Source: Lachnospiraceae bacterium (GTDB taxonomy: Bacteria > Bacillota > Clostridia > Lachnospirales > Lachnospiraceae). Taken from it: 5,499 bases of DNA. Every line of letters starts with the position of its first letter. Position 1 is the stretch's first letter. The position numbers were made by a program, and so were the translations under genes. This document shows positions 1 through 5,258 of this stretch, piece after piece. The stretch covers positions 1 to 5,499 of the forward strand of contig JAILOA010000170.1 of NCBI GenBank assembly GCA_024691065.1. Direction: 5' to 3'. The notes beneath the pieces were generated by a model. It saw only the letters and a list, made by a program, of their open reading frames with translations, ran no database searches and was not told where the DNA came from.

Positions 1-266
1 TCGATAATGATATTCGAATTTCCATTAATAATTACATTAATTTCATTGGAATAATCATCAGGAATTATCTGAATGCTGGTATTTAAAACCGCATCATTAT
101 TGATTAAATTATCACCATCAATATTAATATTTTCCTCTGCAATTTCATTTTTTTCTTTTGAAGGAACATCAATAAATACATTTTTTTTCTTTTTTTTTCG
201 TGGATCAATCGGTCCCTTATTTAACTCTTTTTCATTGTTATTAGTATTATTACCTTTCTTTGGCAT
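1..266 (-). CDS. Asn/Lys-rich protein of unknown function, N-terminal part (runs off left edge)
   Basis: I do not recognise this gene. From the ATG at 264-266 the minus strand is open for 88 codons plus two bases to the window edge, with no stop. An excellent AAGGAGG ribosome binding site lies at 273-279, six bases from the start. The protein begins MPKKGNNTNN and is strongly hydrophilic: 19 of 88 residues are Asn, and R23 is followed by five lysines (24-28). The later visible part (about 45-88) alternates Ile/Val with Asn/Gly/Ser, which would suit beta strands, but this is too little to name a fold. There is no signal peptide or membrane helix in the visible part, so a cytoplasmic or surface-associated soluble protein is likely. 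The lysine run is encoded by A9-G-A8, a possible slippage site. It has its own promoter at 353-386, which is of the same type as one at 4682-4715. The C-terminus is outside the window. Confidence 0.8.
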   Translation of the reverse strand, partial: MPKKGNNTNNNEKELNKGPIDPRKKKKKNVFIDVPSKEKNEIAEENINIDGDNLINNDAVLNTSIQIIPDDYSNEINVIINGNSNIII

Positions 267-272
267 AACTTA

Positions 273-279
273 CCTCCTT
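273..279 (-). promoter_or_regulatory. Strong ribosome binding site for the left-edge gene
   Basis: AAGGAGG lies six bases before the ATG at 266. It is a near-perfect anti-16S match and is the main support for a gene whose stop is not in the window. Confidence 0.8.
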
Positions 280-302
280 GTATCCTGCTTACCGGAATAT
301 AG

Positions 303-330
303 ATTATTTAAACCTTGTTAATTATTTAAA
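303..330. repeat. 10-bp direct repeat in the leader of the left-edge gene
   Basis: ATTATTTAAA occurs at 303-312 and again at 321-330 (18-bp period). It lies in the roughly 80-nt leader between the predicted transcription start (about 346) and the ribosome binding site. It is AT-only, so it could be chance; it could also be a binding site or a leader structure. Confidence 0.45.
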
Positions 331-352
331 GCATTCTCAACTCTTTTCCATA

Positions 353-386
353 ATAATACCATAAACAGTGTAACAAAAGCGTAACA
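353..386 (-). promoter_or_regulatory. Pho-box-like activator-dependent promoter A (left-edge gene)
   Basis: Read on the minus strand, two 7-bp direct repeats, TGTTACG (380-386) and TGTTACA (369-375), are separated by 4 bp (CTTT). They are followed by exactly 10 bp and then a -10 box, TATTAT (353-358). Transcription would start near 346, about 80 nt before the ATG at 266. The only -35-like hexamer (TTGTTA) is 12 bp from the -10 box, too close for ordinary sigma-A use, so the repeats probably recruit an activator. 7-4-7 repeats ending 10 bp before -10 is the known layout of PhoB-type sites. The same arrangement recurs at 4682-4715. Which regulator binds is inference. Confidence 0.6.
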
Positions 387-397
387 GCTCTTATCGA

Positions 398-417
398 AAT
401 TTAGCTTTGTAAATTTA
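398..417. repeat. 7-bp inverted repeat upstream of promoter A
   Basis: AAATTTA (398-404) and TAAATTT (411-417) are inverted around a 6-bp loop, starting 11 bp upstream of the distal Pho-box-like repeat. It may be an accessory site, or part of the untranslated tail of the phosphodiesterase mRNA. The arms are AT-only. Confidence 0.35.
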
Positions 418-420
418 TTA

Positions 421-445
421 TAAAAATATGAACCACCTCATACTT
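421..445 (-). terminator. Weak candidate terminator after the phosphodiesterase gene
   Basis: On the minus strand an 8-bp stem (438-445 with 424-431, one G-U pair, loop GGTGGT) overlaps the last base of the stop codon. It runs into a short T-rich stretch (TTTTTA, 421-426). The stem is AT-rich and shares T residues with the tract, so termination may be inefficient. Confidence 0.4.
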
Positions 446-2049
446 CATTCCGGTGTATCTTTGCCAAAATGCTCATTAAAATACTCATACTTATTTTTAT
501 CTATTTGTTGTATCTCATAGAGATATTGCCTGTCATTATCAGAAGACATTTTCAGTAATGTAACGAGCTTCCACCTGAATCCACCTTTTTTATCTCTTAA
601 ACGGAATGGCTCCGTCAAAAAATGTGTTTCCTGTTCCTTATAACGGTCTTCTATCGTATCAAAGTCCATAAATTCAATATATCGTTCCCTATCATCGGCA
701 AACACTTCACTCGCGGTAAATTCTTTAATACCTGTAGCAAGACCGGTCTGTCCATATACTTTTTTAAAGCTTGCATTGGAATAAATCTGCATTGCCGAAT
801 CCTTATCGGGACTTATAAGATTCACAAGTTCAAATTGAGAGTAAAGGCCAACAAGTCCATTTTCAAGCATAGAATTACGTTTATATTCCAACTCAGTATA
901 AATATTTCTGAGAGTCACTTTTAATGCTGTCTTATCATTTAATGATGCTATATATTCAGCTTTCATAAGCACCAGAAAACCATTGTCAATATAATCAATC
1001 CGATGGCTATCCCTGGTTCTTGAAGTTTGAAAATACAAATCATCAATAATATGATAAAAAGGATGATTGGGATCTATTGCCATATTAAACACATCTACTT
1101 TTTCCTCCGGATGAATTTCTTCAAAGGCCTTTAACATTTGTTTATTTGCCGCGATATGTTTCCATTTATGATTAGAATATTCAACTATCATTTCCGGCAA
1201 ACCTGAAAGCAAGTCTATACCGGCAATTTTATCCCAATAATGATGTTCGTCGGCCGTTTCATAATTATGTTCATCATCATGCTTCAGCTCTTTTATAACA
1301 TCACATGGTTGAGGACGACCATAATACCATCCCTGCATACTCTCGCAACCAATATCTTTAAGGAACTGTGCATGCTCCGAAATTTCCACACCTTCACATA
1401 CCGTTCCTATGCCTAAACTCTTAGCCATTTTAATTATCGAACTTATGATTAGTTCGGCCTTTTTATTAAAGTTATGCAGAAACATCATATCCAGCTTTAT
1501 TACATCAAAGCTATGAGTTTGCAATGTATTGAATGTCGAAAAACCATTGCCGAAGTCGTCCATCCAAACTTCATAGCCATCACGATGGAACCATTGAATA
1601 TGTTCCTCTAAAGCCTCCTCTTTTTCAAATGAAGTACTTTCGGTAATTTCAATGTGAATCATTTTGTGAGGAACATTATATTTATCGCAAATAGTATTGA
1701 TTCGTTCATGTATATCCATAATTTCAAAGTCAATACGGGACAAATTAAACGAAACCGGAATAAAATCATATGATTTCTCCTGTTGTTCCTTATAATTCCT
1801 GCAAATAATTTCAAGTATGGCCATATCTAAAAGATATATTTCGCCATTTTGTTCCAATGGTGGAATAAAAATATCAGGTGTCAAAAATCCATAGACCGGA
1901 TCATTCCATCGTGCTAATGCTTCAAAGCATGATATTTCGCCGGTAAGACTGCGTACTACCGGCTGAAAATAAGCAATAATCCATTTTTTTTCTATCGCCT
2001 CTTTAATATGTTCTTGTACATACTGATCTAGATCTGAAATCTTACTCAT
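445..2049 (-). CDS. Cyclic-di-GMP phosphodiesterase, EAL domain with C-terminal PAS-like regions
   Basis: The predicted reaction is hydrolysis of c-di-GMP to pGpG in the cytoplasm. The EAL domain fills residues about 10-250. All eight residues known as essential in active EAL enzymes are visible: E43 (in EALAR), N102 (FNLS), E134 (IEITES), D164 and D165 (DDFG), K185 (IKLD), E219 (CEGVE) and Q239 (MQGW). I therefore call it active. Residues about 270-385 and 395-515 look like two divergent PAS-type sensor regions; the second ends in a PAS-like strand pattern (FRLRDKKGGFRW). No membrane helices or signal peptide are seen. Having EAL first and sensors last reverses the common order but is familiar in Lachnospiraceae. 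The start at 2049 is preceded by AGAGG (2058-2062), eight bases upstream; an overlapping ATG just upstream is followed at once by a stop. It lies downstream of the diguanylate cyclase gene on the same strand, so the two make an opposing enzyme pair. The PAS ligands are unknown. Confidence 0.93.
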   Translation of the reverse strand: MSKISDLDQYVQEHIKEAIEKKWIIAYFQPVVRSLTGEISCFEALARWNDPVYGFLTPDIFIPPLEQNGEIYLLDMAILEIICRNYKEQQEKSYDFIPVSFNLSRIDFEIMDIHERINTICDKYNVPHKMIHIEITESTSFEKEEALEEHIQWFHRDGYEVWMDDFGNGFSTFNTLQTHSFDVIKLDMMFLHNFNKKAELIISSIIKMAKSLGIGTVCEGVEISEHAQFLKDIGCESMQGWYYGRPQPCDVIKELKHDDEHNYETADEHHYWDKIAGIDLLSGLPEMIVEYSNHKWKHIAANKQMLKAFEEIHPEEKVDVFNMAIDPNHPFYHIIDDLYFQTSRTRDSHRIDYIDNGFLVLMKAEYIASLNDKTALKVTLRNIYTELEYKRNSMLENGLVGLYSQFELVNLISPDKDSAMQIYSNASFKKVYGQTGLATGIKEFTASEVFADDRERYIEFMDFDTIEDRYKEQETHFLTEPFRLRDKKGGFRWKLVTLLKMSSDNDRQYLYEIQQIDKNKYEYFNEHFGKDTPE

Positions 2050-2226
2050 ATCATATACCTCTATATATTTTATTTTTTCCTGCTTTATATAGTGTCAATA
2101 GATCGGTTAATTTTAAAAACCGGAGCAAAATAACATAAAACGTTTTCCCAAATGTCGTTTTTTTATAGTCGAAATCGCAGAATGTAAACCATTCTGCGAT
2201 CTCTGTATTCGATATAATAATATATA
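2050..2226 (-). promoter_or_regulatory. Control region of the phosphodiesterase gene, promoter not resolved
   Basis: This 177-bp gap contains a perfect -35 hexamer TTGACA (minus strand, 2093-2098), but no good -10 box at 16-18 bp. A TATATAAA stretch (2084-2091) lies directly against it and would instead need a poor -35 further upstream. Other elements are an inverted repeat CGGTT/AACCG (2104-2108 and 2118-2122, 9-bp loop) just upstream, a 10-bp palindrome AAAACGTTTT (2137-2146), and the hairpin at 2171-2203. The palindromes could be repressor sites. Some separate promoter is likely, but I cannot fix its position. Confidence 0.35.
2171..2203 (-). terminator. Long hairpin after the diguanylate cyclase gene (terminator or operator)
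   Basis: A perfect 11-bp inverted repeat (ATCGCAGAATG at 2174-2184 with its complement at 2190-2200, loop 2185-2189) extends to 14 pairs on the minus-strand RNA with one G-U pair. It lies 24 bp after the cyclase stop codon, where a terminator would be expected. There is no proper T run on either side, so strict intrinsic termination is doubtful. It may stabilise the 3' end, allow partial read-through into the phosphodiesterase gene, or act as a DNA-binding palindrome. Confidence 0.5.
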
Positions 2227-4125
2227 TTACTCCCGTTGCTTATGCTTATCTTTCTTTTCCTGATACATCCTTACATCGGACTGCTTAAGTGCATAATCAA
2301 AATCAAACTCTTCACTGCTTAAAACACAGACACCGATACTTACCGAAATGGTATATGGTTGTTCCAATTTTTTATTATACATATCCAGAAATTCAAGAAT
2401 CGATTTCTTCAAAACCTCAGATAAATCAGGATCATCCACAGCCGCAAAGACAACAAACTCATCTCCGCCAAATCTTCCGCTTATCATTTTATTATATTTA
2501 AATTGTTCCCGATTAGACTTTAGGTAATTAATAGATTTAGCGATTGTCTTAATGGCAATATCACCTATTTCATGTCCAAATCTGTCATTCATCTTCTTCA
2601 AGCCATCCATATCAATGGATGCAACAATATAGTACTTCGAACTTCCATTGTCATATACATCATCAATACAATTATAAAATCCGTTACGATTGTAAAGATC
2701 GGTAAGATAATCTCTCCTTGCCATTCTATCGATTCTTCCCATAGTATAATTAAGATTATTAACAACACAATATGTACCGAAAATATGATTCAAATTCTGA
2801 ACATAATTGTAAAGCTTCATATACTGGGAATTGTAAACCACCGGATAGAAACAAACATAGCCAATCATATTTGAATAAAAATGTAGCGAAGCAAAGAGAA
2901 TAGGATTCTCCCTCTCTATAATCTCATCAATATGAGGCATAATATCTCTTTTCTTCATCTTTATAGGATAATCGCCGGGATCATAATCACTTTGGAAAAT
3001 AGTCAAAACATCATCATCCAATGACATTTCACTATGAAATTCGGTATGATTTACTTTTTCGTCAAAAAAGTTCTCATTTAAAATTACCGCTGCATCGGTG
3101 AAGAATTCATGATTCATAATCTCCGGAAGCTTATTGAGACTTGGAAGATTCAACATAACCTCAAAGATTTCGTTAAAGCTCTTTGAATCATCATAAATGT
3201 AATTCTTTCCATCAAGTGCATCGTGAAACATTTCATTCAAATACGTGACATCATATTCGGATGAGCAACCACAGGAAGCACCTTCATATAAATCAAAGCC
3301 TGCAACAAAGGTCCCATCCACCTCTTCGCCATTAAATAATTTCTTCAGGGAATCAATAATATAATCCGACACTTCATGCAAACTGCAACCGCTTGTTGTA
3401 ACGGTCGGAACATTGATAACAGCCTCATATGTTTTATCGAATCCGGTAATAATTACATCTTTTGGAACCTTAATTCCCGCTTTTTCAAATTCCTGAATCA
3501 TAGTTATAGCCATTATATCATTTGCACAAATGATAGCATCGGGAACCCTCTTCTTAGCCAACATTTCCTTTGCCACCTTAATGGTCGGCAAATTCCAATA
3601 ATCACCGTAATAAAGGTCATCGTCATTAAAAGTAATATCATATTCTGCGATAACCTTCCTGAACCTTTTAATTCGATCCTCGGAATGTATCTCTCCCTTA
3701 GGTCCGGCAACAAATACTAAATCCCTGCATTCATGTTTCTCAATGACATGTCTGGTAACCTTTTCAATTCCATCAGTGTAATCAAAAAGGCAATTTATTG
3801 CATTCTCTTTTTCTTTTCCGATACTGAAAACAGGCTTCCCTTCACTCTTGGTTCTCTCAATGATTTCTTCTACGAGCTTCTGATCATTAATAATCTCGGA
3901 AAATACAATAACCGCATCAATGATATCATAATCCATTAATGTAAAAACAGCCTTATCTCCTTCTTCCGGAGTCAATTTCCAGAATAAATCCGAACATGTC
4001 TGATACACAAAAAGGCGATATCCTGCTTTAACAATTCTTTCATTTAACGACTGTATAAAATAAAAACTTCTTTCATCCTCCACCCTTACTATACAAAGCG
4101 CAATAACCGGATATCCTTTATACAT
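2227..4125 (-). CDS. Diguanylate cyclase with LacI/periplasmic-binding-type sensor (GGDEF)
   Basis: The predicted reaction is synthesis of c-di-GMP from two GTP. Residues about 5-290 resemble the effector-binding part of LacI-family repressors: residues 200-231 (CANDIMAI ... KVPKDVIITGFD) match the usual ND.A / G..VP.D....GFD pattern. The N-terminal DNA-binding helix-turn-helix is absent, and no signal peptide is seen, so this is a cytoplasmic ligand sensor. A Cys-Gly-Cys motif (C285, C287) marks the end of the sensor. Residues about 300-460 form a poorly conserved, possibly GAF-like region. The GGDEF domain (about 465-628) has LTDLYNR (474-480), D505 and D507, GHEIGD (517-522) and an intact GGDEF (553-557), so activity is predicted. 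The canonical inhibitory RxxD site is missing: positions 544-547 read YNKM. The start is preceded by AAGGAGG (4130-4136), four bases upstream. The gene lies 113 bp after the zinc-ribbon gene with no terminator between them, and before the phosphodiesterase gene. The ligand is unknown; a sugar is a guess from the fold. Confidence 0.93.
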   Translation of the reverse strand: MYKGYPVIALCIVRVEDERSFYFIQSLNERIVKAGYRLFVYQTCSDLFWKLTPEEGDKAVFTLMDYDIIDAVIVFSEIINDQKLVEEIIERTKSEGKPVFSIGKEKENAINCLFDYTDGIEKVTRHVIEKHECRDLVFVAGPKGEIHSEDRIKRFRKVIAEYDITFNDDDLYYGDYWNLPTIKVAKEMLAKKRVPDAIICANDIMAITMIQEFEKAGIKVPKDVIITGFDKTYEAVINVPTVTTSGCSLHEVSDYIIDSLKKLFNGEEVDGTFVAGFDLYEGASCGCSSEYDVTYLNEMFHDALDGKNYIYDDSKSFNEIFEVMLNLPSLNKLPEIMNHEFFTDAAVILNENFFDEKVNHTEFHSEMSLDDDVLTIFQSDYDPGDYPIKMKKRDIMPHIDEIIERENPILFASLHFYSNMIGYVCFYPVVYNSQYMKLYNYVQNLNHIFGTYCVVNNLNYTMGRIDRMARRDYLTDLYNRNGFYNCIDDVYDNGSSKYYIVASIDMDGLKKMNDRFGHEIGDIAIKTIAKSINYLKSNREQFKYNKMISGRFGGDEFVVFAAVDDPDLSEVLKKSILEFLDMYNKKLEQPYTISVSIGVCVLSSEEFDFDYALKQSDVRMYQEKKDKHKQRE

Positions 4126-4129
4126 ATGG

Positions 4130-4136
4130 CCTCCTT
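4130..4136 (-). promoter_or_regulatory. Ribosome binding site of the diguanylate cyclase
   Basis: AAGGAGG is a very strong match but sits only four bases from the ATG at 4125. It fixes the start, because the first downstream ATG is far inside the sensor domain. Confidence 0.75.
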
Positions 4137-4171
4137 ACCATTGATTTATAAAAACAATAAAATTACCATTG
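4135..4171. repeat. 9-bp direct repeat in the leader of the diguanylate cyclase
   Basis: TTACCATTG is found at 4135-4143 and 4163-4171 (28-bp period). The copy nearer the gene overlaps the 5' edge of the ribosome binding site. A second small palindrome, TGAC-TTAT-GTCA, lies at 4191-4202. Any of these could be a control site in the 113-bp gap. I found no convincing promoter there, which favours co-transcription with the upstream zinc-ribbon gene. Confidence 0.4.
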
Positions 4172-4238
4172 TCTATGTTCTTTTTCTTCCTGACTTATGT
4201 CATCTCTCCCGAAGTAATTTCATACTATTAATGTTTTA

Positions 4239-4460
4239 TCAGTCATTTAACTGCTTAAGGATCTTAATTGTATCATATCTCTCCCCACAATTTGTACATA
4301 TCCAATCGCAGTTACTTTTCTTGGCTTTTTTATGTAAAAAATCGAGTTGCCCTCCACATAACGGACAACCCTGTGGATTCTCAGACCATAAGCTCTTCAA
4401 AAACTTAACTGCATCATCCCGGGATTTCATATTATATTTTGATAATATATCTCTTTCCAT
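4239..4460 (-). CDS. Small stand-alone zinc-ribbon protein
   Basis: This is a 73-residue protein with two knuckles, CPLC (C32, C35) and CTNC (C55, C58), spaced as in a four-cysteine zinc ribbon. A fifth cysteine, C51, probably does not bind metal. A basic stretch (K44, K45, K47, K48) lies between the knuckles. The order helical segment (about 13-26, DDAVKFLKSLW), CPxCGG, basic loop, CxxCG, aromatic resembles the N-terminal zinc ribbon of IS1595-type transposases. No transposase follows, so it may be a domesticated or free-standing DNA/RNA-binding ribbon; this likeness is from memory and unverified. The start at 4460 has no good ribosome binding site (AAGGG ends about 13 bases upstream), and an in-frame TAG sits two codons upstream, so the protein cannot be longer. 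M11 is an alternative start, also without a clear site. The gene precedes the diguanylate cyclase on the same strand, 113 bp away, and may share its transcript. Confidence 0.7.
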   Translation of the reverse strand: MERDILSKYNMKSRDDAVKFLKSLWSENPQGCPLCGGQLDFLHKKAKKSNCDWICTNCGERYDTIKILKQLND

Positions 4461-4501
4461 ATTCTAAATATATTCCCTTATAAATATAATAAATTATATA
4501 A

Positions 4502-4521
4502 AATGTAACTATTGCATTACA
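4502..4521. repeat. 6-bp inverted repeat in the zinc-ribbon gene leader
   Basis: ATGTAA (4502-4507) and TTACAT (4516-4521) are inverted around 8 bp, 15 to 35 bp downstream of the start predicted from promoter C. The arms contain the same TGTAA word as the Pho-box-like repeats, but in inverted rather than direct order. It could be an operator or a short leader hairpin. Confidence 0.4.
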
Positions 4522-4542
4522 TCAACTGAAATAGTGTATACT

Positions 4543-4571
4543 ATTATACTACAATTTTTACAATTTGTACA
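4543..4571 (-). promoter_or_regulatory. Sigma-A promoter C for the zinc-ribbon gene (and probably the cyclase)
   Basis: On the minus strand a -35 TGTACA (4566-4571), a 17-bp spacer and a perfect -10 TATAAT (4543-4548) predict a start near 4536, about 75 nt before the ATG at 4460. The -10 box is part of a tandem TAGTATA repeat, 8 bp apart. Confidence 0.6.
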
Positions 4572-4681
4572 GAATTAATACCACAAAAAAAGCCAAAAAA
4601 GCCCATTAAATACACTTAATAATCAATTAGTATCAGAATATTTATTATTTAAAAAATATTTGTTCCTGTTTTTTTTATATA

Positions 4682-4715
4682 ATTATATCAAGATAGGTGT
4701 AACAAAAGTGTAATA
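4682..4715 (-). promoter_or_regulatory. Pho-box-like activator-dependent promoter B
   Basis: On the minus strand, TATTACA (4709-4715), 4 bp (CTTT), TGTTACA (4698-4704), exactly 10 bp, then a perfect -10 TATAAT (4682-4687). Both the sequence and the spacing match promoter A: the plus-strand core GTGTAACAAAAGTGTAA (4697-4713) differs from 368-384 at one base of 17, and lies the same 9 bp from the -10 box. The predicted start is about 4675. It points toward the zinc-ribbon and diguanylate cyclase genes. It begins just 13 bp after the terminator of the membrane-protein gene. The binding protein is inferred to be a PhoB/OmpR-family response regulator. Confidence 0.6.
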
Positions 4716-4728
4716 CAAATACCTGCCC

Positions 4729-4765
4729 AAAAAAAACTCCCCTATGCATTATGCACAGAGGAGTT
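4729..4765 (-). terminator. Strong intrinsic terminator of the membrane-protein gene
   Basis: On the minus strand a 13-bp stem (4753-4765 with 4735-4747, two G-U pairs, loop ATAAT) is followed by a run of eight T (4729-4736). It lies about 65 bp after the stop codon of the membrane-protein gene and separates that gene from promoter B. Confidence 0.9.
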
Positions 4766-4830
4766 ATCCATAAGTATATTTAAGAATTAAATATATGTCA
4801 TAAAAAAAGTAGCAATGATGTCTTAGTTAA

Positions 4831-5181
4831 TTATTGATTACCACCGTGAATCTTTTTGATCAGATTAAACATATAAGCAGCAATACATACATCAATAGCA
4901 GCTGATGCAATGCTTATACCACTGTCTTTGCTGAAAACCGCCAAAATAATACCGGCAAGATTAAGAACAATAGTAACGCCTAATAAGATTTTTGCAGGCT
5001 TTGCCTTGGATGCATCCTTAACTGACGCCAAACAGAGTAATGCTGTGATTACCGGAAAAACACCGCCCACAATCTCTGCCGCTTTGTTAGCAGAAAAGAA
5101 AATTCCGAGAACGATTCCGGCAAGTGCTAAAACCAACTCAACAACTGAAAGAATCTGTAACGATTTTTGTTCACTACTCAT
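4831..5181 (-). CDS. Small four-helix membrane protein of unknown function
   Basis: I do not recognise the family. The 116-residue product has a short polar N-terminus (MSSEQKS) and four hydrophobic segments at about 9-30, 36-54, 64-84 and 89-107. The loop between the second and third is basic (KDASKAKPAK, 55-64), and the tail is basic (KKIHGGNQ). This suggests a small integral inner-membrane protein with both ends and the central loop inside. No catalytic or metal-binding motif is visible; one cysteine each lies in helices 2 and 4. The start is secure: AAGGGAGG (5188-5195) lies six bases upstream, with a good promoter at 5259-5287. The gene is a single transcription unit, closed by the terminator at 4729-4765. 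Nothing links it to the c-di-GMP genes apart from position. Confidence 0.85.
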   Translation of the reverse strand: MSSEQKSLQILSVVELVLALAGIVLGIFFSANKAAEIVGGVFPVITALLCLASVKDASKAKPAKILLGVTIVLNLAGIILAVFSKDSGISIASAAIDVCIAAYMFNLIKKIHGGNQ

Positions 5182-5258
5182 TTTGAACCTCCCTTAAAAT
5201 GTTAAATAAGTTTTCCCGGTTTATCATTCATTAATTCAATGATTTCAAAACCTTTTGT

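Larger units (their letters stand above)
4461..4728. other. Non-coding stretch with two minus-strand promoters
   Basis: This very AT-rich stretch, part of the 370-bp gap between the zinc-ribbon gene and the membrane-protein gene, holds no convincing gene on either strand. It contains promoter B (4682-4715), promoter C (4543-4571), a small inverted repeat (4502-4521) and a duplicated AAAAAAGCC tract (4585-4602). A transcript from promoter B would carry a leader of about 215 nt before the zinc-ribbon start; a small RNA from this stretch is possible but unsupported. Confidence 0.5.

Noticed and set aside
73..321. Plus-strand reading frame of 82 codons rich in Phe/Ser/Leu
   Set aside because: It lies opposite the Asn/Lys-rich gene that has the strong ribosome binding site. 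Its Phe run is only the complement of the A-tract, and it has no ribosome binding site of its own.
622..924. Plus-strand frame opposite the phosphodiesterase; similar frames at 2289-2501, 2572-2874, 3376-3720 and 3733-3939, plus minus-strand 3513-3713
   Set aside because: All lie inside well-supported EAL or GGDEF genes and show no domain pattern or ribosome binding site.
2084..2122. Sigma-D (flagellar) promoter for the phosphodiesterase, from CCGAT near 2103
   Set aside because: No TAAA element occurs at 14-16 bp upstream, so the resemblance is partial.
4145..4175. Possible promoter TAGACA / TATAAA for the cyclase
   Set aside because: The spacer is 19 bp, and the start would fall at the edge of the ribosome binding site, leaving almost no leader.
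2050..4238. c-di-GMP riboswitch in the leaders of the two enzyme genes
   Set aside because: I looked for the conserved GEMM elements (such as the GCAAA/CAAAGCC-type loops) and did not find them in either gap. A covariance search would be decisive.
4126..4467. Plus-strand frame of 113 codons opposite the zinc-ribbon gene
   Set aside because: The opposite strand encodes a clear four-cysteine ribbon. This frame begins at the cyclase ribosome binding site region and is a shadow.
4544..4606. A 20-codon minus-strand frame (MGFFGFF...) downstream of promoter B
   Set aside because: No ribosome binding site; it overlaps promoter C and the homopolymer tracts, so it is most likely chance.
4910..5197. 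Plus-strand frame of 95 codons opposite the membrane-protein gene
   Set aside because: The minus-strand gene has a promoter, ribosome binding site and terminator; this frame has none.
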